DNA of 64,000 bases from Bordetella parapertussis. GTDB lineage: Bacteria; Acidobacteriota; Terriglobia; Bryobacterales; Bryobacteraceae. The notes beneath the pieces are model-generated. The model was given only the letters and a program-made list of their open reading frames with translations. It did not search any database and had not been told where the DNA came from. Shown one piece after another: positions 43,368-52,002 of this stretch (positions are counted from its first letter, which is position 1; each line of letters opens with the position of its first letter). A program made the position numbers and the translations under genes. Location: positions 1 through 64,000 of the forward strand of contig CALQCC020000002.1 in assembly GCA_943328975.2 (NCBI GenBank). Reading direction: 5' to 3'.

Positions 43368-44345
43368 TTACTGCGCCGCGAGTGCGGCAGCTTGCGCAAT
43401 CTGCGCCAGGGTGCCACGGGCAGCGATCATGCGGCCCGACGCATACGGGAACACCCGGCGGATGCCCGTGGCCAGACGCATCCCCGTTTGCGCTTCATTG
43501 AACGCCGGCAGGCTCATGCCGCCGCTGTAATAGAACAGGCGCACTACATCGCCCGTCATCGTCGTGTAGTCACCGGAGGTTGCCTTCGCTGCTGATGGGA
43601 GATCCTTGTCCGTTTGTGCCAGGAGCCAGCGAGTCATGTCGACTTGCTCCTCGGTCCCGCGAAGGACGATCGCGCGTTTGCTCAGGTAGGGATAAACACG
43701 GCGCGTGTCGGTGATGGTCCGGATCATCGTCTGCATTTCGTTGAATTGCTGCACGTCCTTGGCTCGCGTGAACCGGAAGACCCGCACCTGATTCTCTCCA
43801 CGCTGGAAATCCGGCCAGCTTTTCGGGAGCACATACGACTCCTGCGGCGAATCGCGATTCACCTCGGCCAGCAACCACTCAGCCAGGTCAAGCTGATCCC
43901 GGCTGCCACGCACCACCACGGCTCGATGAGAGGTGTAAATGCCCACAAAGCGAACGTCGGTGATGGTCCGAAGCGCGGTGACTACCTCCATCAAATCCTG
44001 GTTCGAGGAAATCTGCGCCGGGTAAAACACGCGAATCGTGTTGTCCGGCTCCTTGGTCTCAAGCGTCAAGACCGTCGACGCCGGCGGCGGAGTGGCCGCA
44101 GCGGGTCTATCCAACTCCGCGATCACCCACTCTGTCACGCGGACCTCTTCGCTTGTCCCGCTGATCGAAAGTTCACGCAACGCCACATCGACGGTTCGCG
44201 CTTTCAGCCCGCTCATGGTCAAGGCCGCGACGGAAAGGTCCTGAAAGTCCTGATCCGTGGCGGGCGACTGGAAGCGGAACGTGCGGTCCTGCATGTCCTG
44301 CCCATAGGCCAACACGGCGGTCAAGAAGATCAAGAGACATTTCAT
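43368..44345 (-). CDS. Exported four-repeat protein, secretin N-domain-like
   Basis: A 325-residue exported protein (signal MKCLLIFLTAVLAYGQ). The mature part is four tandem modules of about 65-80 residues, starting near residues 23, 103, 179 and 261. Each runs beta-alpha-beta-beta-alpha: for example IRVFYPAQISSNQDLMEVV, then ALRTITDVRFVGIYTSHRAVVVRG, then DQLDLAEWLLAEVNR; and VRVFRF, MIRTITDTRRVYPYLSKRAIVLRG, EEQVDMTRWLLAQTDK. This is the pattern of secretin N/STN domains (NolW-like), where R-A-x-x-x-R-G is a strand-turn and the last helix closes the module. No secretin beta-barrel follows. It may assist an outer-membrane machine or bind proteins in the periplasm; the role is unknown. Confidence 0.7.
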   Translation of the reverse strand: MKCLLIFLTAVLAYGQDMQDRTFRFQSPATDQDFQDLSVAALTMSGLKARTVDVALRELSISGTSEEVRVTEWVIAELDRPAAATPPPASTVLTLETKEPDNTIRVFYPAQISSNQDLMEVVTALRTITDVRFVGIYTSHRAVVVRGSRDQLDLAEWLLAEVNRDSPQESYVLPKSWPDFQRGENQVRVFRFTRAKDVQQFNEMQTMIRTITDTRRVYPYLSKRAIVLRGTEEQVDMTRWLLAQTDKDLPSAAKATSGDYTTMTGDVVRLFYYSGGMSLPAFNEAQTGMRLATGIRRVFPYASGRMIAARGTLAQIAQAAALAAQ

Positions 44346-44403
44346 CGCAAGGAACCTCCGCAAAGGATGACGCAGGCCTCGCCCGGGACGTGCAGTCCGA
44401 CCG

Positions 44404-44928
44404 TTATTTGGTAGCCAGCCCATCTCGGATCTGTTCCAGTAACTCAAGTTGGCGCGTTTGCAGCGCGACCAGTTCCGCCCATTGCTGATCCCGCAAATGA
44501 TCCACTTTCGCGTGCAGGCTCATGACTTCCATCTCCGCTTTCAAGTTGATCTCGTAGTCGTGATGAGCGTCCAGGCGATCTTTTTCCGCTTGACGATTCT
44601 GGCTCATCATGATCACCGGAGCTTGCAGTGCGGCGAGACAAGACAGAACGAGGTTCAACAGGATGAACGGGAATGGATCGAACGGACTCCCGGCCTGGAC
44701 GTTCCACAAAATCCACGTTCCCATCACCGAGAGGAAGATGAGGATAAACGTCCAACTGCCGCCGAACGATGCTACTTGATCGGCCAAGCGCTCGCCGAAG
44801 GTTCGTTGCTCAACAAAGGCAGCGTTGGTGTCGCGGGCCACGGGCTTACGGTGGATCAGTGCCTCGAGCACAGCGCGCTCGCGCTCCCCTAAGCGCTGAA
44901 TTTGTTCCATGAGTGCATGTGGTTCCAT
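44404..44928 (-). CDS. DUF1003 membrane protein
   Basis: A 174-residue protein with two membrane helices (TFILIFLSVMGTWILWNV and FILLNLVLSCLAALQAPVIMM) separated by the conserved FDPFPF loop, which is the DUF1003 signature. It is followed by MSQNRQAEKDRLDAHHDYEINLKAEMEV and a C-terminal coiled coil (LRDQQWAELVALQTRQLELLEQI). DUF1003 proteins are small inner-membrane proteins of unknown role. The start codon at 44928 lies close to the divergent DedA gene, so promoters must overlap coding sequence. Confidence 0.88.
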   Translation of the reverse strand: MEPHALMEQIQRLGERERAVLEALIHRKPVARDTNAAFVEQRTFGERLADQVASFGGSWTFILIFLSVMGTWILWNVQAGSPFDPFPFILLNLVLSCLAALQAPVIMMSQNRQAEKDRLDAHHDYEINLKAEMEVMSLHAKVDHLRDQQWAELVALQTRQLELLEQIRDGLATK

Positions 44929-44971
44929 AAATGATTCTCCCGGGCCTTAATGATTGTTTCGGTGCCGGAGT

Positions 44972-44977
44972 CATACT
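44972..44977 (+). promoter_or_regulatory. -10-like box (CATACT) before the DedA gene
   Basis: CATACT, seven bases (AACATCG), then GTG at 44985. It supports the GTG start over the ATG at 44931, which would begin 2 bases from the divergent DUF1003 start. Confidence 0.35.
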
Positions 44978-44984
44978 AACATCG

Positions 44985-45620
44985 GTGCATCTAGAGGACT
45001 TGGTCCGCCAATACGGATACTGGATGGTCGCTGGAGGAACACTGGTGGAAGGCGACGCCACCGTGATCACCGCTGCGTTCCTGGCGCATCGAGGCTACTT
45101 AAACCTAGCCTGGGTGTGCGTGTTGGCCGGGTTTGCGACGTTGCTGCAGAATATTGCGCTGTACGAATTGGCGCGCAGGCGCGGTGGCTCTCTGGCTCTG
45201 GGCACAAGCAAAACAGCCCTACGCGTTCAAAAGGTGCTCGGTTGGGTGCGAACCCGTGGAGCGCTCCTGCTATTCGTTTCGCGCTTCCTGATCGGTGTGC
45301 GGTCGGCTGCGGCCTTGGCCTGCGGGATCGCGCACATGCCGCGAGCGCGGTTCTTCTGGACCAACCTGGCGGGCGCGGTAGCTTGGACGGCGGCGATGGC
45401 GGCGGTCGGCTACTCCGGAGGGCATCTATTCACGATCATCGTCGACGACGTGAAGCGCCATGAGTGGACCGTAGCAGCGGCGCTGCTGGGCACCGTAACC
45501 ATCACTGTCTTGTGGAAGACGCGGGCAGCCGACGTCGTGGATCTGTTTGGCGCGGCGGGTATCATCGAAACATGGGCGAAATCCGAATTGTTGAAGCGCG
45601 AGAAGAACACGTCCCTGTAA
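44985..45620 (+). CDS. DedA-family membrane protein
   Basis: A 211-residue inner-membrane protein of the DedA/SNARE-associated family, whose members act as lipid flippases or influence membrane potential. Family features are EDLVRQYGYWMVAGGTLVEGDATVITAAFLAH with the conserved acidic residues, FVSRFLIGVRSAAALACGIAHMPRARFFWTN (the R and G pattern of DedA), and GAVAWTAAMAAVGYSGGHLF. GTG at 44985 is preferred (see the -10 box); ATG at 44931 is the alternative. The end overlaps the GNAT gene by 49 bases. Confidence 0.85.
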   Translation: MHLEDLVRQYGYWMVAGGTLVEGDATVITAAFLAHRGYLNLAWVCVLAGFATLLQNIALYELARRRGGSLALGTSKTALRVQKVLGWVRTRGALLLFVSRFLIGVRSAAALACGIAHMPRARFFWTNLAGAVAWTAAMAAVGYSGGHLFTIIVDDVKRHEWTVAAALLGTVTITVLWKTRAADVVDLFGAAGIIETWAKSELLKREKNTSL

Positions 45621-46063
45621 TTCTGGAAATGATTCGCGGGTTAGCGGAGTACGAGAAGCTGACCCACGTCATGACGGCGACCGAGGATGCGCTGCTGCGC
45701 ACGCTATTCGGACCCCGGCCCGGAGCCGAGGTATTGCTCGCGTCAGAGAACGAAGTTGTCGTCGGTTTCGCGCTGTTCTTCCCGAACTATTCCACGTTCC
45801 TCGCCAAGCCTGGCATGTATCTGGAAGATCTCTTCGTCAAGCCTGAAGCGCGAGGACGCGGCGTCGGACTGGCTTTGTTGCAGCAGTTGGCGAAGCTCGC
45901 GCGGGATCGCGACTACGGTCGCGTAGAGTGGAGCGTCCTCGATTGGAACGACCCGGCTATCGGCTTTTACAAGAAGTTGGGCGCGATTCCCATGGACGAG
46001 TGGACCATGTTCCGGCTCACCGGCGACGCAATCGGTGCTCTGGCGGATCGCAAGCCTACTTGA
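45572..46063 (+). CDS. GNAT-family N-acetyltransferase
   Basis: A 163-residue acetyltransferase. The acetyl-CoA pyrophosphate site is EARGRGVGLALLQQLAKL (R/Q-x-x-G-x-G/A), and LEDLFVKPEARG and WNDPAIGFYKKLGAIPMDEW follow the usual GNAT order. The layout (ILEMIRGLAEYEKL, then LFGPRPGAEVLLAS) resembles spermidine/diamine acetyltransferases. The substrate is probably a polyamine or other primary amine, as inference. It starts inside the DedA gene (49-base overlap) and overlaps the convergent methyltransferase by 8 bases. Confidence 0.88.
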   Translation: MGEIRIVEAREEHVPVILEMIRGLAEYEKLTHVMTATEDALLRTLFGPRPGAEVLLASENEVVVGFALFFPNYSTFLAKPGMYLEDLFVKPEARGRGVGLALLQQLAKLARDRDYGRVEWSVLDWNDPAIGFYKKLGAIPMDEWTMFRLTGDAIGALADRKPT

Positions 46064-47180
46064 TCGAAACGGGGGCTGGACCCGAGAAATCCACTTGTAC
46101 ACCCAACTCGCGCGGATCTTCCGAAGTGAGTCCTATAGCCCGATCCAATTCGAACTCCACTCGCACTGCACCTGCCGCAAGCGGACCAAATCGAGCCGAG
46201 TAAGACTGTTCGCCTGCCGACGTGTACGTGATCGGCGCCAATACTTCCCCCGCAACCCGAGCGGTCAGCGTAACAGACGGATACTGAGCCATCACAGGGT
46301 CGGGCAAATAGAAATGGAATTGCAGCGTGGCCGCGTCTTGAGCCACGGCATCCACATCCACTGAGAACTTCCGTTTCGTCCAGCGCCAGCGTTCATCTTC
46401 CAGATGATGCCAGCCCTCGACCAAGCGGAATCCAGCCGGCCTGCCAGAGAGTCGGCTCTTCGCGATGATATACGCGCGAGCGTCGCCCTTCGGCGTCACC
46501 GGATCGGACGTCGCCACCGGGCCGGTGGCGGCGTAGTGCGTAATATCCCAGCCCGCGCGGCGCACGATGCGCTTGAGGCCTTCTTCGGTGAAGATCCAGA
46601 AATTGGTGTAATCCGCGTTGAGTTCGTCTTCCTCGACCAGGTACGCGACCGGATTGCCGCCATAGCCAGTCTTACGATCCGGCGCGAGCTGCGCGATGCG
46701 CGTGCTCAGGTAGATATGGTCCGATCGGCGCGCCAGTTCTTCCAGCACCAGAAACGGATTCTTCAAGTGGTACAGCACGCCCAACATCAGCGTGAAGCCG
46801 TAGTGCATGCCGGGAAAGTTCGGCTGCGTATCGATGTCCGTGGCATGAATGCGAAGCGGCGATTGCAGCGCCTCTTTCAGCGCGCGTACCCCGTACAGAG
46901 CGTTGTAATTGGTGGGCGCGTTATCCACAGCATCCACGCGCGCACCTAGCGATTCCAGGAAGAACGAAATGTCGCCGTCGCCGCACCCGACGTCCAGCAC
47001 CGCTTCGTGCCCGATCATCTTCAGCAGCGCGTCCGTGTCGCCCTGCAGCAGATCGTCGAGAATATCGAACTGCCCCAGTGAGGTCCACGGATACCACTTG
47101 AGCGCAGGATGAAGCGGCGTCTTGCGCTTCACCTCCTGCAGATATTTCTGAAAACGCTGTGATTGTTCCTTGAGTCTCAC
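46056..47180 (-). CDS. SAM-dependent methyltransferase (CmoB-like) with C-terminal beta domain
   Basis: A 374-residue protein. The Rossmann domain has AVLDVGCGDGDISFFLESLGA (motif I) and VDAVDNAPTNYNAL, preceded by LKWYPWTSLGQFDILDDLLQG, with FTLMLGVLYHLKNPFLVLEEL after it. This combination resembles tRNA-wobble CmoB-type and related DUF1698 enzymes. The last about 110 residues form a separate beta domain (FSVDVDAVAQDAATLQFHFYLP). The substrate is unknown. The reading frame stays open through the tRNA gene upstream, but that part is artefact. GTG at 47180 is chosen; TTG at 47189, 6 bases after TATCAT, is an alternative. Confidence 0.78.
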   Translation of the reverse strand: MRLKEQSQRFQKYLQEVKRKTPLHPALKWYPWTSLGQFDILDDLLQGDTDALLKMIGHEAVLDVGCGDGDISFFLESLGARVDAVDNAPTNYNALYGVRALKEALQSPLRIHATDIDTQPNFPGMHYGFTLMLGVLYHLKNPFLVLEELARRSDHIYLSTRIAQLAPDRKTGYGGNPVAYLVEEDELNADYTNFWIFTEEGLKRIVRRAGWDITHYAATGPVATSDPVTPKGDARAYIIAKSRLSGRPAGFRLVEGWHHLEDERWRWTKRKFSVDVDAVAQDAATLQFHFYLPDPVMAQYPSVTLTARVAGEVLAPITYTSAGEQSYSARFGPLAAGAVRVEFELDRAIGLTSEDPRELGVQVDFSGPAPVSIK

Positions 47181-47195
47181 CGGCGGCAAGACTCC

Positions 47196-47201
47196 ATGAT
47201 A
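47196..47201 (-). promoter_or_regulatory. -10 box of the methyltransferase gene
   Basis: TATCAT on the minus strand. TTG (47189) lies 6 bases after it and GTG (47180) 15 bases after it. It lies 62 bases from the divergent tRNA gene. Confidence 0.4.
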
Positions 47202-47263
47202 GCGTCCCGCCGTGACCGGAGGGTGCCAAATCTGGAAGCCCGAATGGTACGATGGACCGGAAA

Positions 47264-47339
47264 GGGCCCTTAGCACAGCGGTTAGTGCAGCGGACTCATA
47301 ATCCGTTGGTCGTCGGTTCGAATCCGCCAGGGCCCACCA
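47264..47339 (+). tRNA. tRNA with CAU anticodon, probably tRNA-Ile2 (lysidine type)
   Basis: 76 bases with encoded CCA. The acceptor stem GGGCCCT pairs with AGGGCCC; the D-arm has AGCACAGCGGTTAGTGCA; the anticodon loop is CTCATAA (CAT); the T-arm has GGTTCGAATCC. The variable loop and anticodon stem (TTGGTCG) match E. coli tRNA-Ile2 (CAU) better than elongator tRNA-Met. If so, C34 must be converted to lysidine by TilS to read AUA. A Met assignment cannot be excluded by eye. Confidence 0.9.
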
Positions 47340-47430
47340 ACCTCCCTCCAACCGCTTTGACGGTTGTTTCCGGCTGCGAGTTTGGCTAATGTCTATAGGT
47401 GGCGGTGTGTCATCGCATGGACGGAGTCTT

Positions 47431-47694
47431 ATGCCCATTCTTGAGTACGAGTGCCTTGAGTGCAAAGAACAGTTTGAGTATCTCCAGAGGGCGATTGGTC
47501 CCTTAGCCGCGTGTCCGTCCTGTGGGACGGATCAAGTGCACCGCTTGGTGTCGCTCTGCGCCGTGAGTTCCGACTCCAGCCGTGCGGCCAACCTGAGCGC
47601 GGCACACCAGCGTTCGGCCACCCGACGCCAGGACAAACAGCGCAGTGAGCACGCGCAACACCACGATCACTTCGGCGACTCGGTGCGTTCATGA
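47431..47694 (+). CDS. FmdB-type zinc ribbon protein
   Basis: An 87-residue protein starting MPILEYECLECKEQFEYL, with the second Cys pair CPSCGTDQVHRL. The CxxC-CxxC ribbon is the FmdB/CxxC_CXXC_SSSS pattern; these are putative regulators. The tail is rich in Ser, Gln, Arg and His and lacks structure. ACGGAG sits 6 bases before the ATG. It overlaps the next gene by 4 bases (ATGA). It is the first gene of a co-directional block running to 54411. Family members often precede unrelated enzyme genes, so a link to the operon is inferred from overlap only. Confidence 0.85.
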   Translation: MPILEYECLECKEQFEYLQRAIGPLAACPSCGTDQVHRLVSLCAVSSDSSRAANLSAAHQRSATRRQDKQRSEHAQHHDHFGDSVRS

Positions 47695-50075
47695 AGACGA
47701 AACTCCTATTAACAGGTCTGGTGGCCGTGATCGCGGTGTCCGGTTTCCAACCAGCCGTCCCGGTCCGTACCGCCGCTCAGCCGACCCGCACCACGCCTCA
47801 AAGCGCACGAACCCTCGTAAATCAGTACTGCGTAGGCTGTCATAGCGATAAGGCGAAAGTTGCCAACTTCTCGCTGGAAAAGGCCGATCCTGCGCTTGCC
47901 GGCGACCATCCCGAAATTTGGGAGCGGGTGATTCGCAAAATGCGTGCCGGCATGATGCCTCCGCCGGGTCTGCCCCGGCCGTCAGAGGCTGCCTATGACG
48001 GACTGCGCGACTGGCTGGAGGCTGAAATCGATAAGAAAGCTGCAGCCCATCCCGATCCAGGTTCTGTAATCCTGCATCGTCTCAACCGGACAGAGTACAA
48101 GAACTCGGTCCGCGACCTGCTGGATCTGGAAATTGACGTCTCCGCATTGCTTCCGCCGGATGATTCCGCCCGAGGGTTCGACAACATCGCGGGGTCGCTG
48201 ACCATTTCGCCGACGTTGTTGGAAGCCTACACCTCGGCTGCCTCGCGCATCGCGCGCATGGCCGTCGGTTTCTGGAAGTCGCCTGTGGAAGCGGCCTACA
48301 TTGCGCCCGGCGACACGTCGCAGACCGAGCGCATCGATGGATTGCCGCTGGGCACGCGCGGAGGCATGGCGGTGCGCCACGTGTTCCCGTCGAACGGCGA
48401 ATACAAGTTCTCGATCGCGAACTTCGGCCTGGGGAAATTCGTCCCCAACGAAAAGCTAGCGTTCTTCATCGATAACGAATTGGTGGAAGTCCGCGACTAT
48501 AAAGGCGTCGGTCAGTCCGCGGCAAACTCGGCGGACAACGATGGCACGATTGACGCGACGATCCCGGTCAAAGCCGGTTCGCACCTGGTGGGTGTGACCT
48601 TCCTCGCCGAGAATTATCGCCCCAGCCTCGACCTGATCCGGCAGTACGATCGCAAATCGCTCGAGGACAATCCGATTCCGCAGCTGCAATATCATCCAGC
48701 GGTCGGATCGCTGCGCATCCGCGGGCCTTTCACGGCAACTCGCCAGGAAGATTCGCGTAGCATTCGCAAAGTTTACGTGTGCCAACCGTCCAGCGGGCCG
48801 CAGGAAGAAGTCTGCGCCAAACAGATCCTGACCACTTTGATGGGCAGAGCCTACCGTCGTCCGGTGATCCCGCAGGATATGGAGTGGGTCCTGGGCTTCT
48901 ATCAAGAGGGCCGGCGCGAAGGGACTTTCCAGGATGGCATCGAACTGGCTCTGCGCCGCATCTTGACCAGCCCGCAGTTCCTGGTTCGTGCAGAGAGCGA
49001 GCCAGCGACGGCTCGCGCGGGGCAGCCCTACCGGATCACCGATCTGGAGTTGGCCTCGCGTTTGTCGTTCCTTTTGTGGAGCAGCATCCCGGATGACGCG
49101 TTGATCGATGTCGCAGCGAAAAACCAACTGCATCTTCCGGCGGTGCTGGAGCGTGAGGTTCGCCGCATGTTGGCGGACTCCAAGGCGGACGCGCTGGTTG
49201 AAAACTTCGGCGATCAGTTGCTGTATTTGCGCAACCTCCCCACCACCGCTCCGGACGGCGTGTTCTATCCCAACTGGGATGACGAACTGCGCAAGAGCTT
49301 CCGCCGTGAGACAGAGCTGCTGTTTCAGAGTGTCATCAAGGAGAACCGCAGCGTCGTCGATTTGTTGAACGCCGACTACACGTTCATGAATGAGCGGCTC
49401 GCGAAACACTACGGCGTGCCGAACATCTACGGTTCGCACTTCCGGCGCGTCAGCCTGGGTGCGGATATGGCGTACCGGCGCGGTCTGCTGGGTCAGGGCA
49501 GCGTGCTGGCCTTGGCTTGGCAGCAGAATTTCCGTACGTCTCCGGTGAAGCGCGGCGTTTGGGTGCTGGAAAACATCCTGGGAACTCCGCCGCCGGAGCC
49601 GCCCCCGAACGTTCCGCCGCTGGAAGACAGCAACACAGACAACAAAGTGATGACTCTGCGCGAGCAGATGACGCTGCATCGCAAGAACGAGCCCTGTGCG
49701 AGCTGCCATAAACTGATGGATCCCATCGGATTCGCGCTGGAGAACTTCGACGCGGATGGTTCGTGGCGGACCTTGCAAGGCGGAAAAGGCGGCGTGCCGA
49801 TTGACGCCTCTTCGACGCTGTGGGACGGCTCCAAGATCAACGGCCCGACCGAACTGCGTCAGGTGCTGCTCAAGTATTCGCCGCAGTTCGTGCGCACCGT
49901 CACAGAGAAGCTGATGACGTTCGCGCTGGGCCGCGGCGTCGAGACCGAAGATATGCCCGTGATCCGGGCGATCGTTCGGGATGCACACAAGGACAACGAC
50001 CGCTTCATGGCGATCCTAATGGGGATCATTAAGAGCGGTCCCTTTCAGATGCGCGTGAAGCAAGTGGAGAACTAG
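47691..50075 (+). CDS. DUF1592-domain cytochrome c protein (Planctomycete-type)
   Basis: A 794-residue exported protein (signal KTKLLLTGLVAVIAVSGFQP). An N-terminal haem site C47-V-G-C-H51 is followed by a Met-ligand region KMRAGMMPPPG. The usual DUF1587, DUF1595, DUF1592, DUF1588 and DUF1585 blocks follow: LHRLNRTEYKNSVRDLLDLEIDVSALLPPD; LTTLMGRAYRRP; LELASRLSFLLWSSIPDD; then KNEPCASCHKLMDPIGFALENFD with a second CxxCH at 669-673; and the end VRTVTEKLMTFALGRG. It probably carries at least one, perhaps two, c-type haems in the periplasm. The family is abundant in Planctomycetes and Acidobacteriota and its reaction is unknown. A DUF1552 gene follows after 9 bases, the normal pairing. Confidence 0.92.
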   Translation: MKTKLLLTGLVAVIAVSGFQPAVPVRTAAQPTRTTPQSARTLVNQYCVGCHSDKAKVANFSLEKADPALAGDHPEIWERVIRKMRAGMMPPPGLPRPSEAAYDGLRDWLEAEIDKKAAAHPDPGSVILHRLNRTEYKNSVRDLLDLEIDVSALLPPDDSARGFDNIAGSLTISPTLLEAYTSAASRIARMAVGFWKSPVEAAYIAPGDTSQTERIDGLPLGTRGGMAVRHVFPSNGEYKFSIANFGLGKFVPNEKLAFFIDNELVEVRDYKGVGQSAANSADNDGTIDATIPVKAGSHLVGVTFLAENYRPSLDLIRQYDRKSLEDNPIPQLQYHPAVGSLRIRGPFTATRQEDSRSIRKVYVCQPSSGPQEEVCAKQILTTLMGRAYRRPVIPQDMEWVLGFYQEGRREGTFQDGIELALRRILTSPQFLVRAESEPATARAGQPYRITDLELASRLSFLLWSSIPDDALIDVAAKNQLHLPAVLEREVRRMLADSKADALVENFGDQLLYLRNLPTTAPDGVFYPNWDDELRKSFRRETELLFQSVIKENRSVVDLLNADYTFMNERLAKHYGVPNIYGSHFRRVSLGADMAYRRGLLGQGSVLALAWQQNFRTSPVKRGVWVLENILGTPPPEPPPNVPPLEDSNTDNKVMTLREQMTLHRKNEPCASCHKLMDPIGFALENFDADGSWRTLQGGKGGVPIDASSTLWDGSKINGPTELRQVLLKYSPQFVRTVTEKLMTFALGRGVETEDMPVIRAIVRDAHKDNDRFMAILMGIIKSGPFQMRVKQVEN

Positions 50076-50084
50076 AGAGGGCAT

Positions 50085-51458
50085 ATGTTTCTCACCAAGA
50101 AATTCATTCCGCGACGGACGTTCCTGCGTGGCGCGGGCGTGGCGATCGGCCTGCCACTGCTCGACTGCATGGTTCCCGCGCAGACGGCGGTAGAAAAGAC
50201 TGCGGCCGCTCCGGTGCGGCGGTTCCTGGGCATCTGGCATCCGCACGGCGCGGCGCCGGGCTATTGGAGTCCGCTGCAGCAGGGCAAGGACTTCGACTTC
50301 TCCTTCATCACCAAACCGCTGGAACAGTTTCGCAATCGCGTGACGTTGATCTCCGGGATGGACATGCCCGAGGCCGCGGCGACCACCGACGAGCCGGGTG
50401 GCGATCATGCGCGCGGGGCGGTCTTCCTCTCCTCATCCCGGCCGCGCAGAAATGCAGTGAGCCCGTATTTGGGCGTTACGCTCGACCAGTTGGTCGCGAA
50501 GAAATACGGCCAGGGTACGATCCTTTCGTCGCTGCAAGTGGGCGTCGAAGAAGACGGGAACTTCGGCAACTGCAACTGGGGTTATAGCTGCGCCTACACC
50601 AACTGCATGTCCTGGAGTTCGCCGGTGCAACCGCTGCCCACCGAAGTGAATCCTCGCGTCGCCTTCGAGCGCCTCTTTGGCGACGGGACCAGTCCCGAGG
50701 AGCGCCGCCGCGGCAGAAGCCAAAGCGCCAGCATCCTCGATTCGGTCACGCAAGAACTCGCATTCTTCAAGCGGCCCCTGGGCGCAGGGGACAAGCAACG
50801 TCTCGACACGTATCTCGAAAACATTCGCGAGATCGAACGCCGCATCCGCATCGCGATGGAATCCACGGTGAAGGAACCCAACGATGAGATCCCGTTCGGG
50901 CTGCCGGAGAATAAGAGCGTTCATTACCGGCTGATGTACGATCTGCTGGCGCTGGCGTTTGAAGGCGACCTGACTCGTTCGGCGACCTACATGCTGGGCA
51001 AGGATCTGTCCGGCGCAAGCTTCCCCGACTCTGGTTTCAATGGCGCATGGCATGGCTCCTCGCACCACGGCGAGAAGCCTGACAATGTCGCTAGTTACGC
51101 CAAGATGAACCGCTATCACGTCCAGAATCTGGCCTACTTTGCCGAGAAGCTGAACAAGATTCCGGATGGCGACGGCACGCTGCTGGACCACATCCTGATC
51201 TATAAGGGCAGCAACATGGGCAACTCCCATCGTCACGCTCACATCAAGGTTCCAGTGATCCTGCTGGGTGGCCTAGACGGCAAGTTCCAAGGGAACCGCC
51301 ATATTGTGTTCCCGGACTACACGGAACGGACCTCCAATATGCTGCTTGCATTGCTACACAAGTACGACATTGAAGACATTCCGAAATACGATGCGTCGGG
51401 GCGCCAAACGGGGACGCAGAGGTCCTTCGGTTCCAGCACGACGCCGCTTTCCCTCTAG
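50085..51458 (+). CDS. DUF1552 domain protein, Tat-exported
   Basis: A 457-residue protein with a twin-arginine signal (FIPRRTFLRGAGVAIGLPLLDCM). The rest follows the DUF1552 pattern: FLGIWHPHGAAPGYWSPL, FDFSFITKPLEQFRNRVTLISGM, GGDHARGAVFLSS (DUF1552 metal-ligand candidates), SLDQLV-like GVTLDQLVAKK, then GNCNWGYSCAYTN, and a C-terminal AlkP-like set GSNMGNSHRHAHIKVPVILLGG. The fold is probably alkaline-phosphatase-like, related to DUF1501. It is always near DUF1592 genes, so the two are thought to work together. Metal and substrate are unknown. A GAGAGGGCAT site precedes the ATG. Confidence 0.92.
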   Translation: MFLTKKFIPRRTFLRGAGVAIGLPLLDCMVPAQTAVEKTAAAPVRRFLGIWHPHGAAPGYWSPLQQGKDFDFSFITKPLEQFRNRVTLISGMDMPEAAATTDEPGGDHARGAVFLSSSRPRRNAVSPYLGVTLDQLVAKKYGQGTILSSLQVGVEEDGNFGNCNWGYSCAYTNCMSWSSPVQPLPTEVNPRVAFERLFGDGTSPEERRRGRSQSASILDSVTQELAFFKRPLGAGDKQRLDTYLENIREIERRIRIAMESTVKEPNDEIPFGLPENKSVHYRLMYDLLALAFEGDLTRSATYMLGKDLSGASFPDSGFNGAWHGSSHHGEKPDNVASYAKMNRYHVQNLAYFAEKLNKIPDGDGTLLDHILIYKGSNMGNSHRHAHIKVPVILLGGLDGKFQGNRHIVFPDYTERTSNMLLALLHKYDIEDIPKYDASGRQTGTQRSFGSSTTPLSL

Positions 51459-51462
51459 CCGC

Positions 51463-52002
51463 ATGCGTTACATCATCACGATCGCCATTTTGACCGCCCT
51501 GCCCATGGCAGCCCAGAGCAGGGCGACGCGTCCTAAGATTGAGCGTCCGGACGGAGCCGTGTGGGAAGTCATTCGCAAGAACTGCACGAATTGCCATGGC
51601 ATTGACGACTACGCGTTCTATGCCCTGGACAAGACCGGCTGGACCAAGCTGATCGCGGAGAAGCACAAGCCTGGCGAAGCCGTCCTATCCGAGCCAGATC
51701 GTGGTCTGTTGGTGGACTGGCTGGTAGGCAAGTTCGGGCCCGATACAAAGCCGTTCCCGCGGACCTACATTCCTCCCGAGATCACGACGTTCTTTTCCGA
51801 TCCTGAAGCGATCCGCTTGATGAACCGTTCCTGTACGCGCTGCCACGGCGTGGATCGAGTGCAAGGCGCGCGCAAGGCGGCCGACAACTGGCGTGTGACC
51901 TTGGTCGACATGCGGGAACGTGGTGCACAACTTGCGGACGAGGAGTTGGAGCAGCTAGTCGAATGGCTCGGTCGCGTGTGGGGAACCAATCAGGACAAAT
52001 GA
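51463..52002 (+). CDS. Dihaem c-type cytochrome
   Basis: A 179-residue exported protein (signal MRYIITIAILTALPMAAQ). It has two haem c motifs: C41-T-N-C-H45 in RKNCTNCHGIDDYAFY and C124-T-R-C-H128 in NRSCTRCHGVDRVQGA. Each half is followed by a similar helix ending near a W-L-V or L-V-E-W segment, so the protein arose by duplication of a monohaem domain. It would pass electrons in the periplasm, possibly to or from the DUF1592 protein encoded upstream. It starts 5 bases after the DUF1552 stop and overlaps the next gene by 4 bases. Confidence 0.88.
   Translation: MRYIITIAILTALPMAAQSRATRPKIERPDGAVWEVIRKNCTNCHGIDDYAFYALDKTGWTKLIAEKHKPGEAVLSEPDRGLLVDWLVGKFGPDTKPFPRTYIPPEITTFFSDPEAIRLMNRSCTRCHGVDRVQGARKAADNWRVTLVDMRERGAQLADEELEQLVEWLGRVWGTNQDK

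Noticed and set aside
47181-47465. N-terminal extension of the methyltransferase containing ADSNRRPTDYESAALTAV
   Set aside because: This peptide is the reverse-strand translation of the tRNA gene at 47264-47339, a common false annotation. The protein starts after it.
48456-49988. 510-codon open frame antisense to the DUF1592 gene
   Set aside because: It is long only because of GC-rich codon structure. The opposite strand has clear domains and haem motifs, and the antisense product has none.
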